A stretch of DNA of 64,000 nt. Source: Niastella vici (GTDB lineage Bacteria; Bacteroidota; Bacteroidia; Chitinophagales; Chitinophagaceae). The stretch covers positions 1 to 64,000 of the forward strand of contig NZ_LVYD01000059.1 of the NCBI RefSeq assembly GCF_002077945.1, given 5' to 3'. The notes beneath the pieces are model-generated. The model made no database searches. It worked only from the letters and a program-made list of their open reading frames with translations, and had not been told where the DNA came from. This document shows positions 26,872-35,885 of the stretch, piece after piece (position 1 is the stretch's first letter; each line of letters starts with the position of its first letter). The translations under genes were made by a program, and so were the position numbers.

Positions 26872-27228
26872 AAAGGGTGTAACCATCGCCTTTTCCTTCA
26901 CTGTTTTCAGGGTTGCTACGGATTAAAATACGGACTATTAAATTCGCCTTTTTTTCTTTGCTTCGTGGTGTAAAGATGGTTATAAGAAATGCGGTTTGAA
27001 AGTATTTGCGCGGGTATTGTTGGGGGATATTCAATAAACTTAGTAGTGGTTAGGTGAATATGTTTATCTGTATGGGCAAGTGTGAGTTGAAAACGGGAAA
27101 GTTACAGGTTTCAGGTTACGGGGAAAAACATTGCGGCGAACTTCATAAGAAGAAAACAGGATGCAAGCTAAAAGCAGGGATCTGCAAACAAAGCCCTGCA
27201 ACCTGCAACTTGCAACCTGTAACTGATA
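26872..27228. repeat. intergenic region with family C repeat, copy 2
   Basis: This 357-base gap holds no recognisable gene. From about 27098 to 27225 the words GTTACAGGTTTCAGGTTAC and CCTGCAACCTGC/AACCTGTAACTG form an imperfect palindrome like the repeat at 20281-20360. A short frame at 27054-27269 is made from this repeat and is not regarded as coding. The segment 26880-27095 shows no clear structure. Confidence 0.55.
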
Positions 27229-28134
27229 CTATATACGCTTACTTTCACAATAAGAGATCAATTCGTTAACATCATAGGGAGAAAACCATTGTATCGCTTC
27301 ATCCTTCTTAAACCAGGTCATCTGGCGTTTGGCGTAGTGGCGGGTATTTGTTTTTATTTGCTCAATGGCATGTGGCAGTGATATTTTTCCGTTGAGGTAG
27401 TCAAAAACCTCCGAATACCCTACTGTTTGCAGGGCATTCAGGTTTTTAAAGGGAACAAGCGCTGTTACTTCCTGCAGCAGCCCCTGCTTCATCATGTTGT
27501 CAACACGGGCATTAATGCGCGCATGCAATTCAGGTTTGGGCAATTCCAATCCCAGTTTTATAATCCGGAATGGACGAACCGCTTTTTTCCCCTGTTGGTA
27601 AGTACGTATAGATACACCCGTTGCCTGTTTTACTTCCAGCGCCCGGATAAGCCGTTGCGGGTTTTGTATTTCGCCGGTATCATAATACAATGGGTCGTGT
27701 TGCTGCACCTGTTGTTGCAACCAGGCCAGCCCCTGCTGTTCGTATTGTTCGGTAATGGCCTGCCTGATGGTGAGTGAAACAGGTGGCATATCATCGAGCC
27801 CTTCGCAAAAAGCTTTTATATACAAACCGGTGCCGCCGGTAACAACAGCTATATCATGCTGCTGAAATATTTCCCCGGCTGCCTGTAATGCGTATTGCTC
27901 AAATTCAACAGCATTCACCTTATCGTGAATGGAATGGGAACCAATAAAGTAATGGTGTACCTGTTGCAGCTCTTCTGTAGAAGGTTTGGCAACGCCAATA
28001 TTCATTTCTTTAAAACATTGCCGGGAGTCGGCAGAAATGATGGCGGTATTAAAATGACGGGCTACTTCAATAGCTACGGCCGTTTTACCCACTGCGGTGG
28101 GCCCGGCTATGATCACGCAAATTTTTTCTTTCAT
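27229..28134 (-). CDS. miaA: tRNA dimethylallyltransferase
   Basis: This 301-residue enzyme transfers a dimethylallyl group to N6 of adenosine 37 in tRNAs that read UNN codons. Walker A is IAGPTAVGKT, followed by the substrate-binding SADSRQCFKEMNIGVAKPS block and the VVTGGTGLYIKAF motif. The C-terminal half has QTVGYSEVF and the NTRHYAKRQMTWFKKD motif that contacts the tRNA. The ATG at 28134 is chosen over an upstream frame extension because it starts just before the P-loop as in the family. A family A repeat lies upstream. Confidence 0.95.
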   Translation of the reverse strand: MKEKICVIIAGPTAVGKTAVAIEVARHFNTAIISADSRQCFKEMNIGVAKPSTEELQQVHHYFIGSHSIHDKVNAVEFEQYALQAAGEIFQQHDIAVVTGGTGLYIKAFCEGLDDMPPVSLTIRQAITEQYEQQGLAWLQQQVQQHDPLYYDTGEIQNPQRLIRALEVKQATGVSIRTYQQGKKAVRPFRIIKLGLELPKPELHARINARVDNMMKQGLLQEVTALVPFKNLNALQTVGYSEVFDYLNGKISLPHAIEQIKTNTRHYAKRQMTWFKKDEAIQWFSPYDVNELISYCESKRI

Positions 28135-28170
28135 ATTATTTGTCTGAGCTTGTATAGAACCCACAACAAA

Positions 28171-28276
28171 TTTTGAGATTTCGGGACTTCGGGATTTTGA
28201 GATTTAGAGATCTGAATATACTTGTGAGTTTCGAAAATAATAAAATCAAAAAATCTATAAATCCCTAAATCAGCAA
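28171..28276. repeat. intergenic palindromic repeat, family A, copy 2
   Basis: The left part has TTTTGAGATTTCGGGAC and GGGATTTTGAGATTTAGAG, the right part has AAAATCAAAAAATCTATAAATCCCTAAATCAG. The arms form an imperfect palindrome and match copies at 21177, 36091 and 36188. The repeat ends at the stop codon of the pRiA4b-like gene. Confidence 0.7.
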
Positions 28277-28846
28277 TCAAACTTCGTCGTCCTGACCACC
28301 TTCTTCTGCTTCCTCGCCTAAACCCAGTTCCTCATCCTCTTCATCGCCTTCGGTGCCGAAACCTTCGGTACCGGCTTTCAGATCGTATTTTTCTTCCATC
28401 TCGGTGAGCTTGTCACCGGCGATGCCCTTGGTGCCATATTGCGAAGGCGCAATACCTTCCGATTTTATTACGGCGGGGTAATCGATCTTGCTGCTTTCTT
28501 CTTTCGACACACTGATGAGCTCAACCAGGAAGCTCCAGTTCTTTACAAAATCGTATACGTATATAAATTTCTGATTGGGATCCTTGATCTCTGTACCTAT
28601 GGGCGTACTTTCCATCAGCAATGGCGCCACTTTATACGGTTTATCGTAATTGGCCAAACTGATCTCGCGACCGCGTTGCCAGTTATCATTGCTGCGATAA
28701 AAGGTAGCCTGATGTTTGCTATCAAACTCATACGACTTCAGGATCACCTGGTGTAATTGCAAAAAAGTTTGTGTGTGCTTGATCGCAACATCCCGGTAAA
28801 TACTGTCATCTTCCTCAAAATATATTCTGAATTTTAAAACCGCCAT
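28277..28846 (-). CDS. pRiA4b ORF-3-like protein with acidic tail
   Basis: This 189-residue protein resembles the plasmid pRiA4b ORF-3 family. The N-terminal 110 residues follow the family pattern: KFRIYFEEDDSIYRDVAIK, then FLQLHQVILKSYEFDSKHQATFY and FIYVYDFVKNWSFLVELI. The last 40 residues are strongly acidic with repeated Glu, Asp and Gly (DEEDEELGLGEEAEEGG). The family was first seen on plasmids and mobile elements but is common in Bacteroidota chromosomes. Function is unknown. It stands alone, with a family A repeat directly downstream and about 290 bases of featureless DNA upstream (28847-29137). Confidence 0.8.
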   Translation of the reverse strand: MAVLKFRIYFEEDDSIYRDVAIKHTQTFLQLHQVILKSYEFDSKHQATFYRSNDNWQRGREISLANYDKPYKVAPLLMESTPIGTEIKDPNQKFIYVYDFVKNWSFLVELISVSKEESSKIDYPAVIKSEGIAPSQYGTKGIAGDKLTEMEEKYDLKAGTEGFGTEGDEEDEELGLGEEAEEGGQDDEV

Positions 28847-29137
28847 ACTATATATTTCAGGTTACTTATTTCAGATTTTTAATTACGCCCAGTGCTGAAT
28901 CCTGAGCTTATCCGTAAAATGTTTCTCTATAATCGTGCCAGCCATTGTATCAATTGTCCGGAGCATCTAACCTGTCACCCCAAGAGTCAAAAATAAGACA
29001 ATTCCCCAACTATCAAAGTATGCAATTTAAGTCGCATTTACATAGTAACAAAATGCCCAACATACACAGTGATACTGATTTATGCAAATAAAACAATAAA
29101 TTGTTCTGGAAATTACCGTATACAGGTCAATTCCGGG
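28847..29137. other. intergenic region without recognised features
   Basis: This 291-base AT-rich gap lies between two minus-strand genes. No open frame of note, no hairpin with a T tract and no repeat family word was found. It must carry the promoter of the pRiA4b-like gene and the end of the CCA-enzyme transcript, neither of which is identifiable by eye. Confidence 0.4.
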
Positions 29138-30697
29138 TCAGTTGCCGGTAGCGTTCTTATTGACAACATTCAACCCCAATTCTGCTGCTTTTTTCATCAT
29201 AAAATCATATGCAGCGTCGTAAGTATTATCAATTTCTCCATCCAGAATGGCTTCACGGATGCTGCTTTTAAGGTCGCCCACTATTTTACAGGGGCTCAGA
29301 CCGAATATATCCATAATTATTTCACCGGTAATGGGTGGTTGCCAGTTGCGGATGCGGTCCTTCTCCTCCACTTCGCGCAGGCGGTGGCGCACCAGTTCAA
29401 AGTTCTCGAGAAAACGGATCACTTTTTGTTTGTTCTTTGATGTAATGTCAGCCTCACACAACAACATCAATGAATCAATATCATCACCGGCATCGAACAG
29501 CAATCTGCGTATGGCAGAGTCAGTGATATTCTCTTTGGTTAAACTAATAGGTCGCAGGTGCAGTTCAACCAGCTTCTTTACAAAACGCAGCTTTTCATTC
29601 TGTGGCAGTTTTAATTTGGCAAACAAACGCGGCACCATTCGGCCACCCACCACTTCATGCCCATGAAACGTCCACCCATGGCCTTTTTCAAATTTTTTGG
29701 TGGGGGGTTTACCAATATCGTGCAGCAAAGCTGCCCAGCGCAACCACAGGTCGCTGGTATTGCGCGAAATATTATCCACTACCTGCAGGGTATGATAGAA
29801 ATTATCTTTATGCCCCAGCCCATCAATGTATTCAGCGCCCACGAGGTCAACCAGCTGGGGAAAAATAATATGCAATAACCCGCTTTGATACAACAGATCG
29901 AACCCAACCGAAGGTTTGGCGCTTAATAATATTTTATTCAGCTCTTCTGTAATGCGTTCCTGCGAAATGATCCTGATGCGTTCTGCATGGTCCTTTATGC
30001 TTTGGAAGGTAGCCGGTGCAATGGTAAAGTTCAGCTGCGCGGCAAACCGAACGGCCCGCATCATACGCAGCGGATCGTCACTGAATGTGGTATCGGGATC
30101 GAGCGGGGTTTGAATGATCTTTCTTTCCAGATCCTGCAATCCGTTAAAAGGATCTATGAGCGTGCCATAATCTGCTTCATTCAGGGAAATGGCCATGGCA
30201 TTGATGGTAAAATCCCTTCTGTCCTGGTCGTCTTTTAACGTACCCGGCAACACTTCTGGGTTGCGGCTGTGATAGCGATAGCTCTCTTTGCGCGCGCCCA
30301 CAAATTCTATTTCGAGGGCCGACTTTTCATGCGGCACGTCCCCGTTTTCTTCGGCAGCAGGTTCAGCAAGGTTTTCCACTGCTTCCTGGCCATTGTTTTC
30401 GGCAATAAGATGTACTTCACCAAAATTGGCTTCGTAAAAATGTTTCAGTTTTATTTGCGCCGTGCCAAAGTTCTTGAAGAACGATACAGAAGGTTTTGGC
30501 TGGAACCGCTCGGCTACCTTATGCGCCAGCTGAATGCCATCGCCCACACAAACAATATCGGCATCCTTGGTGGCGCGCCCCAGCAATTTATCGCGCACAA
30601 AACCACCGATCACATAGGCAGGTACACCGAGTTCTGCAGCAGCATGCGCGATCTTTTTAAATACAAACAATTCCTTATCGTTGCACTTTATTTCCAT
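29138..30697 (-). CDS. CCA-adding/poly(A)-polymerase-type nucleotidyltransferase with HD domain
   Basis: This 519-residue enzyme probably builds or repairs the 3' CCA end of tRNA. The nucleotidyltransferase motif is [21 protein letters not shown], with catalytic Asp45 and Asp47. The second block is [12 protein letters not shown]...[13 protein letters not shown], followed by the [16 protein letters not shown] motif. An HD phosphohydrolase-like domain follows with [13 protein letters not shown] (about residues 330-345). About 40 residues (85-127), very acidic, are inserted between the first strands and the EIEFVGA motif, which is longer than in most homologues. The start is the ATG at 30697; a TTG three codons upstream is possible. 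It is separated from the GT9 gene by 15 bases. Confidence 0.9.
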   Translation of the reverse strand: MEIKCNDKELFVFKKIAHAAAELGVPAYVIGGFVRDKLLGRATKDADIVCVGDGIQLAHKVAERFQPKPSVSFFKNFGTAQIKLKHFYEANFGEVHLIAENNGQEAVENLAEPAAEENGDVPHEKSALEIEFVGARKESYRYHSRNPEVLPGTLKDDQDRRDFTINAMAISLNEADYGTLIDPFNGLQDLERKIIQTPLDPDTTFSDDPLRMMRAVRFAAQLNFTIAPATFQSIKDHAERIRIISQERITEELNKILLSAKPSVGFDLLYQSGLLHIIFPQLVDLVGAEYIDGLGHKDNFYHTLQVVDNISRNTSDLWLRWAALLHDIGKPPTKKFEKGHGWTFHGHEVVGGRMVPRLFAKLKLPQNEKLRFVKKLVELHLRPISLTKENITDSAIRRLLFDAGDDIDSLMLLCEADITSKNKQKVIRFLENFELVRHRLREVEEKDRIRNWQPPITGEIIMDIFGLSPCKIVGDLKSSIREAILDGEIDNTYDAAYDFMMKKAAELGLNVVNKNATGN

Positions 30698-30712
30698 CAG
30701 CGACAAATGTAA

Positions 30713-31702
30713 TTATAAACTACTTAATAGTTGTTCATTGGTGATCCCGTAGGCGCATTTAAAATGGCCCAGCGGACAGGCAGGCCTGCCATGTAATCCA
30801 CATGGGCGGCAGGGTAATGGCGTCTGTATCTCTACAATAAAGCGTTTATCCGATAAGGGGCCAAACCCGAATGAAGGCAGGGTTGAACAATATACTGCAG
30901 TGACCGGTGCATTTACCGAGGAAGCGAAATGCATGGGGGCCGAATCATTTACATAATTCATGGCGGCATCTTTCATAAGGGCGGCCGATTGTAAAAAACT
31001 CAACTTCCCGCATAAATTTACCACGGTGGCCACTATGCCCCCATTGCGGATCTCTTCTGCCAATGGGGCATCGCCGGGCGCGCCCAACAGGTAGATGGTA
31101 TAATTCGCCGGCACTTCCTTTGCAAAGCTGATCCATTTATCTTTCGGGAATTGCTTGGTGAACCATACCGAGGCCGGTGAAATAGTGATATAAGGAAGTT
31201 TTTTATATCCCTGTACGGCCGCTTCATCCGGTGCTGAAGGATATAAGCGGGGCTTCATTACCTCCTCATTTGTAAAAGCCCGAATGAGTTCATTATTGCG
31301 GTCTGCCTCATGAATAGGATTGTGCACATCGCTGATCACATGGGGTATCTTTTTATCGAACAACCAGCTCAGTGGGTTCTTGTCGAAACCAATTCTTTCG
31401 CGGGCGCCCGAAAAAGCGGTGAGTATACCGGTGGCGGCAAACCGCTGCACATTGATCACTTTATCGTACCGGCGTTTGCGGATCTTCCCCAGCAGCCTGA
31501 ATAAATTTTTCAGCTTGCCGTTCTTTTTATCCCAGATCAGCAATTCATGCAGGTACGGATGGTTTTGCAGCAGGCCTTCATTGCCTTTTCTTACCAGAAA
31601 ATCAATTTCAGCATCAGGAAAATGCCGGTGCAGTTTTTCCAGAATGCCGGTTGCCAGCACTACATCGCCAATGAACGCCGTTTGTATTACGAGAAATTTC
31701 AT
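30713..31702 (-). CDS. glycosyltransferase family 9 (heptosyltransferase-like)
   Basis: This 329-residue protein is of the GT9 family, which transfers ADP-heptose or related sugars to the lipopolysaccharide core. The start MKFLVIQTAFIGDVVLATGILEKLHRHFP is the classic N-terminal pattern with a Gly-Asp pair. A second Rossmann-like domain has ISPASVWFTKQFPKDKWISFAKEV and the sugar-nucleotide region VNDSAPMHFASSVNAPVTAVYCST. A cluster of Cys near the end (CRPCGLHGRPACPLGHFKCAYG) is typical of the heptosyltransferases of this phylum. It lies in a minus-strand cluster YrdC-GT9-CCA enzyme with small gaps, which suggests one transcript. The acceptor is unknown. Confidence 0.88.
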   Translation of the reverse strand: MKFLVIQTAFIGDVVLATGILEKLHRHFPDAEIDFLVRKGNEGLLQNHPYLHELLIWDKKNGKLKNLFRLLGKIRKRRYDKVINVQRFAATGILTAFSGARERIGFDKNPLSWLFDKKIPHVISDVHNPIHEADRNNELIRAFTNEEVMKPRLYPSAPDEAAVQGYKKLPYITISPASVWFTKQFPKDKWISFAKEVPANYTIYLLGAPGDAPLAEEIRNGGIVATVVNLCGKLSFLQSAALMKDAAMNYVNDSAPMHFASSVNAPVTAVYCSTLPSFGFGPLSDKRFIVEIQTPLPCRPCGLHGRPACPLGHFKCAYGITNEQLLSSL

Positions 31703-31720
31703 TACTTGTTTGGGTTTGTT

Positions 31721-32290
31721 TTACTCCCTGATCACGGTAACGCTTCCATCCTTATTCCACTTAATGATGGCCGAGGGTGCATGCGCCGTGGTATCTTTTT
31801 GCCTGTGGTGTACAATATAATCAACGCCCTGCCAAATCCCCGGCATAATATCGTGAAAGGTGGCCGGCGAGGGATCGCCCGACAAATTGGCCGAAGTAGA
31901 AACAATTGGTTTGCGGAACCGTTTGATCAAATGCTTGCAGAACGGGTCCTTAACGATGCGGATGGCCACTGTACCATCGGCATTGATCACATTATCGGCC
32001 AGCCCAATGGCCCCATCATAAATGACAGTAGTAGGCTTTTTGGTTTTAGCCAGGTAATCAAATACCTGCAGATCGATATGCGCCACGTAGTGCATCAGTT
32101 CCTTTTCATCGGCCAGCAAAATGATCATGCTTTTTGTTTCGGGCCGTTGTTTCAGGTTAAAAATGCGGTTCACCGCCGTTGCATTGGTGGCATCGCAGCC
32201 AATGCCCCAGATGGTATCGGTTGGGTAAAGGATCAGTCCCCCACCCTGCAGTACTTTTAAACAATGATCAACATCATGTGAAAAATCCAT
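31721..32290 (-). CDS. L-threonylcarbamoyladenylate synthase, YrdC/Sua5 family
   Basis: This 189-residue protein makes threonylcarbamoyl-AMP, the precursor of the t6A37 modification of tRNAs reading ANN codons. The family patterns are GGLILYPTDTIWGIGCDATN, KQRPETKSMIILLAD, TVAIRIVKDPFCKHLIKRF and PIVSTSANLSGDPSPATFHDI. The length fits the short YrdC class without the extra Sua5 domain. The chosen start is the ATG at 32290, directly preceded (on the minus strand) by TACATTTG, a perfect -7 box that lies only 4 bases from the start codon. It is the first gene of a probable YrdC-GT9-CCA operon. Confidence 0.92.
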   Translation of the reverse strand: MDFSHDVDHCLKVLQGGGLILYPTDTIWGIGCDATNATAVNRIFNLKQRPETKSMIILLADEKELMHYVAHIDLQVFDYLAKTKKPTTVIYDGAIGLADNVINADGTVAIRIVKDPFCKHLIKRFRKPIVSTSANLSGDPSPATFHDIMPGIWQGVDYIVHHRQKDTTAHAPSAIIKWNKDGSVTVIRE

Positions 32291-32294
32291 GGTG

Positions 32295-32302
32295 CAAATG
32301 TA
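32295..32302 (-). promoter_or_regulatory. -7 promoter box directly in front of the YrdC gene
   Basis: The minus strand reads TACATTTG, an exact TAnnTTTG match, ending 4 bases before the ATG at 32290. Transcription would begin at or very near the start codon, giving a leaderless or nearly leaderless mRNA. No convincing -33 box is seen. Confidence 0.4.
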
Positions 32303-32342
32303 GGGGCAAAATGCCAATACCGCGCAACCGGCTATATTGGTC

Positions 32343-33743
32343 TTAAAACTTAATAACCACCAGTTTGCGCACTTCCAGGTCGTAATATGCGTAGTAATAA
32401 GTCCCGTTGTTCATGAACAGGCTTTCAGACTCAGCCGGTATCTTTAAATTTCCCGTATAACGTTCAATTCGTTCATTAATAGAACTGCCTATATCCCCTT
32501 CCATATGCGAATAATTGCCGGCATTCAGCAGCATTTTAAAATGTACCGATTTCGACCAGCTTTCACGTGATACATTCCTTACAGGGAACAGCATTGGGCC
32601 TCCTACGTAATTGGGCGATGCCATATATGCAGGATTATTATCCTTATTCCCTCCATACACTTTTGCATAGGAGCCTACCACCACTTCAATCTGGTTATTG
32701 TCATAAGGTTTGGCGGTGATCACTGCAGCCCCATTCACCATTTTTCGAAGTAATTGCCTTTTGCCAACATCACGCAATTCGCTCTTACTACTTCTGCTGC
32801 CTTCCTGAAAGATCGGGGTATTTTTAAAAGGAATGGGCTCATCGCCTCCTGTTGAAAACGATTTATCGATCGCTCGCGTATACAGGTCAACTACCTGTAT
32901 CAGCAAACTATCGGTGGTAGCCCGCACGTAATACAATTTATTGCGAAAAAGAAATGAGTTATCAGAATAAGAAACTTTTTTTGCCGAAGGCTGACCGGGA
33001 TTGTGATCAATGACCCAGGAGCTCACCACATGTTGCTTTAGATCGAAGCAGCATACATGGGTTGAATCTATGTGATTATTCATCAATAGAAGTAACGTAT
33101 CATTTCGTATGTAGATCTTATTGGGTTTAACCACCGCATCCAGATCGCAATCCCCTTCCTGGTCAATTTTTTCAAGCTTTACTGTATGGTTGAATATTCC
33201 GCCAGTGATCAGATCGTTCCATTGCTTTTCTGAAAAATTATGCCTGACAGACGTGAAATCCCGCTCACTGGTAAAGTCGTACACAGTTAATTCAGTAGTT
33301 CTATTGTCGGCAGTTATATACAAAAAGTGGTTGCCTCCACTAATATAGGTCACCGCCTTTTCCTTTTTTATATCAAATGGGAAAACACGTTCAGTTATTC
33401 TTTTGGTCATTACATTAAAAGCCCAGCTATGCAGCTCATCTTTATCCTTTTGCTGAAGAAAAACATATACAGAAGAATCACGCAACATACCGCCCAGCAG
33501 CTTTTCTCCCGGTTTAACGGGCAAACTGAATTCCCTGACAATGCGCAGCTGGTTATTGCATAGAAAGCCCCTGAGGCTATCGCTGTTCACAATTAAAAGG
33601 CAGCTATGTTGCTTGTTTTTATCTGAAATAGTTTGTAGTTCGATCCTGTTTCCCTGCCAGCCAACTGGCAGCTCAAATTGTTTATGCTGGGCCAATACCT
33701 GCAAACTCAAAAAAGAAAGCAGGATAAAGATCATTACACGCAT
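32343..33743 (-). CDS. secreted protein of unknown function
   Basis: This 466-residue protein has a signal peptide (about residues 1-18, ending VLAQ). The mature part contains many short beta-strand-like stretches and recurring Asp/Ser/Leu patterns such as DSSVYVFLQQKD and NHFLYITADNRT. They suggest a beta-propeller-like fold, but no named family was recognised. There is no lipobox, no membrane helix and no T9SS tail. It lies on the minus strand between the YrdC gene and the divergent dapD. Function cannot be assigned. Confidence 0.75.
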   Translation of the reverse strand: MRVMIFILLSFLSLQVLAQHKQFELPVGWQGNRIELQTISDKNKQHSCLLIVNSDSLRGFLCNNQLRIVREFSLPVKPGEKLLGGMLRDSSVYVFLQQKDKDELHSWAFNVMTKRITERVFPFDIKKEKAVTYISGGNHFLYITADNRTTELTVYDFTSERDFTSVRHNFSEKQWNDLITGGIFNHTVKLEKIDQEGDCDLDAVVKPNKIYIRNDTLLLLMNNHIDSTHVCCFDLKQHVVSSWVIDHNPGQPSAKKVSYSDNSFLFRNKLYYVRATTDSLLIQVVDLYTRAIDKSFSTGGDEPIPFKNTPIFQEGSRSSKSELRDVGKRQLLRKMVNGAAVITAKPYDNNQIEVVVGSYAKVYGGNKDNNPAYMASPNYVGGPMLFPVRNVSRESWSKSVHFKMLLNAGNYSHMEGDIGSSINERIERYTGNLKIPAESESLFMNNGTYYYAYYDLEVRKLVVIKF

Positions 33744-33826
33744 TCTTCAAGGGTTTAGAAAGCGATAAAAATAGCAAAAACCGTCAAAAAGCCCCAGGTT
33801 TTATAACCGATTTATGATCTGTACTG

Positions 33827-33834
33827 TATGTTTG
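33827..33834 (+). promoter_or_regulatory. -7 promoter box for dapD
   Basis: TATGTTTG matches TAnnTTTG exactly and ends 15 bases before the dapD ATG at 33850. No clear TTTG -33 box is found at the usual distance. Confidence 0.4.
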
Positions 33835-33849
33835 CAAAAAATTAAAGAA

Positions 33850-34656
33850 ATGCAAGATCTGATCCTGGAAGCCTGGGGCAACCGCGAGTTATTAAAAGAA
33901 AAAAAATATACCGATGCGGTAAAAGCTGTAATTGAAGAAGTAGATAAAGGCCGTTTACGCGTGGCGGCGCCCACCGATGATAAATGGGTGGTGAATGAGT
34001 GGGTAAAACAGGCTATCCTGCTATATTTCGGCATTCAGCCCATGCAAACCTGGAACCTGGAGCCGTTTGAGTTCTATGACAAAATGCTGCTCAAGAAAAA
34101 TTATAAAGAGCTGGGCGTACGTGCCGTACCCCATGCCGTAGCGCGTTATGGCGCCTATGTCGCCAAAAACGTGGTGCTGATGCCTTCTTATGTGAATATC
34201 GGCGCATATGTTGATGAAGGCACTATGGTCGATACCTGGGCTACTGTGGGCAGCTGCGCACAGATCGGCAAAGGCGTGCATTTGAGCGGCGGCGTAGGTA
34301 TTGGCGGTGTGCTGGAACCTTTACAGGCCAGCCCTGTTATAATTGAAGATGGTTGTTTTGTAGGCAGCCGTTGTATTGTAGTGGAAGGTGTAGTGGTTGA
34401 AAAAGAAGCCGTACTGGGCGCCAACGTTGTATTAACACAAAGTACCAAGATCATAGATGTAAGCGGTAACACCCCCGTTGAATACAAAGGACGGGTACCT
34501 GCACGCAGTGTGGTAATACCTGGTACCTATGCTAAAAAATTCCCTGCCGGCGAATACCATGTAAGCTGTGCGCTCATCATTGGTCAGCGTAAACCAAGCA
34601 CTGACCTGAAAACAAGTTTGAATGACGCACTGAGAGATTTTAATGTATCTGTATAA
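33850..34656 (+). CDS. dapD: 2,3,4,5-tetrahydropyridine-2,6-dicarboxylate N-succinyltransferase
   Basis: This 268-residue enzyme adds a succinyl group to tetrahydrodipicolinate in the succinylase branch of lysine and meso-diaminopimelate synthesis. The N-terminal helical part is followed by a left-handed beta-helix of hexapeptide repeats, visible as many short Val/Ile/Gly-spaced turns from about residue 95 to 215 (for example AYVDEGTMVDTWATVGSCAQ). The ATG at 33850 matches the family start near MQDLILEAW. The DMT transporter gene starts 9 bases after the stop and is probably cotranscribed. Confidence 0.95.
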   Translation: MQDLILEAWGNRELLKEKKYTDAVKAVIEEVDKGRLRVAAPTDDKWVVNEWVKQAILLYFGIQPMQTWNLEPFEFYDKMLLKKNYKELGVRAVPHAVARYGAYVAKNVVLMPSYVNIGAYVDEGTMVDTWATVGSCAQIGKGVHLSGGVGIGGVLEPLQASPVIIEDGCFVGSRCIVVEGVVVEKEAVLGANVVLTQSTKIIDVSGNTPVEYKGRVPARSVVIPGTYAKKFPAGEYHVSCALIIGQRKPSTDLKTSLNDALRDFNVSV

Positions 34657-34665
34657 GTACAATAT

Positions 34666-35577
34666 TTGGAAGGGAAAAAACATACTGTAACATTAGCGGG
34701 TTTTCTCATTACCATAATAGGCTCCATCCTGTTCTCCACAAAAGCCATCATTGTAAAAGTGGCTTTTGCGCACACGTCTATGGATGCCCTTACCCTGCTT
34801 ATGCTGCGCATGAGCTTTTCCCTTCCCTTTTATTTGGCTGCGGTATGGCTGGCCCGCCGGGAAGGCCTTACCCCGCTTACCAGCCGCCAGTGGCTGGGCG
34901 TTATTGGCCTCGGGCTTTTTGGTTATTACCTCAGCAGCCTGTTCGATTTTATTGGGCTGCAATACGTAACGGCCGGACTGGAACGTTTGATCCTCTTCCT
35001 GTATCCCACCTTTGCCGTTTTTATCAATGCCGTTGTTTTTAAACAACCTGTGGTTCGCACCCAGAAGATCGCCCTGATGCTCACCTATACCGGCATTGCC
35101 ATCGCCTACTTTGGTGAACTACGCATCGATGTCAGCAATCCGCATTTTATCTGGGGCAGCTTTCTTATCTTTTTATGCTCCATTACCTACAGCGTGTATA
35201 TTGTTGGAAGCGGCCGCCTGATACCAACGGTTGGCGTTACCCGTTTTACCGCATATGCCATGCTGTCGTCAACCGCCGGGGTGTTTGCACATTTTGCGCT
35301 AAGCGGCAGCAGCCTGCAACTGTTGACGAAATCACCCAGCCACATCTGGTATGGCATAGTGCTGGCAGTAGTGGCAACAGTGCTGCCCACGTTTATGATG
35401 TCGCATGGCATGAAACGGATCGGCAGTAACAACGTGGCCATCATTTCGGCAGTTGGTCCGGTTTCAACGATCATTCAGGCGCATTTTATTCTGGGCGAAA
35501 AGATCTTTCCGGCGCAAATTGCGGGCACGGTGCTGGTTATCATCGGGGTGATATTAATTGGCTGGAAGAGAAAGTGA
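34666..35577 (+). CDS. DMT-superfamily (EamA) transporter, TTG start
   Basis: This is a 303-residue inner-membrane protein with about ten hydrophobic helices and two EamA repeats (about residues 12-145 and 160-300), the pattern of drug/metabolite transporters. It could export amino acids or other small molecules; lysine-pathway metabolites are possible given that it follows dapD, but that is only a guess from position. No ATG is available near the start: the frame shares dapD's frame and stop codon, so the TTG at 34666, 9 bases after that stop, is the likely start. It ends in a basic GWKRK. Confidence 0.88.
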   Translation: MEGKKHTVTLAGFLITIIGSILFSTKAIIVKVAFAHTSMDALTLLMLRMSFSLPFYLAAVWLARREGLTPLTSRQWLGVIGLGLFGYYLSSLFDFIGLQYVTAGLERLILFLYPTFAVFINAVVFKQPVVRTQKIALMLTYTGIAIAYFGELRIDVSNPHFIWGSFLIFLCSITYSVYIVGSGRLIPTVGVTRFTAYAMLSSTAGVFAHFALSGSSLQLLTKSPSHIWYGIVLAVVATVLPTFMMSHGMKRIGSNNVAIISAVGPVSTIIQAHFILGEKIFPAQIAGTVLVIIGVILIGWKRK

Positions 35578-35589
35578 TACCCCCCACAG

Positions 35590-35601
35590 CCCCTTAAGGG
35601 G
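35590..35601. terminator. CCCCTTAAGGGG palindrome after the DMT gene
   Basis: A 12-base perfect palindrome lies 13 bases after the stop codon and is followed by more G, C and T residues. It could be the core of a weak terminator, but the T run is poor, so the call is uncertain. Confidence 0.4.
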
Positions 35602-35639
35602 GCCCTTTACCTCGCAGTTACCTCATTATTACCTCGCGT

Positions 35640-35885
35640 TTCATAATCTGTTGATTTAAATGGGACAATTTCTATTTCTTTACCCCCTGGTTACCTTTTC
35701 TTAACCTCCTGCTTAGGTATTCTTCTCCTTTTTGTTACCCCCTGGTTACCTCCGCTTCTCCTTTTCAATACCCCTGGTTACCTTTTCTTCTCCCCTTCTT
35801 TCGGTTGCCCTTTGGTTAGGGTAATATTGCCTTTACCTTTTCATTTCCTTTTTATTACCTAAGGGGTAAAGAAAAGGTTAATCTA
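35640..35885. repeat. pyrimidine-rich degenerate tandem repeat
   Basis: The plus strand is almost pure T/C with repeated ACCCCCTGGTTACCT-type units at about 35689, 35735 and 35777, joined by TTTTCTTC stretches. It ends with an inverted version, GGGGTAAAGAAAAGGTTA at about 35864-35881, which can pair with the earlier TACCTTTTCTTAACC. No gene is found in the whole 35578-36275 region; the repeat tract and the two family A copies account for most of it. Confidence 0.6.

Noticed and set aside
27054-27269. 71-codon plus-strand frame
   Set aside because: Much of the frame is the family C repeat and it overlaps the miaA 3' end on the other strand.
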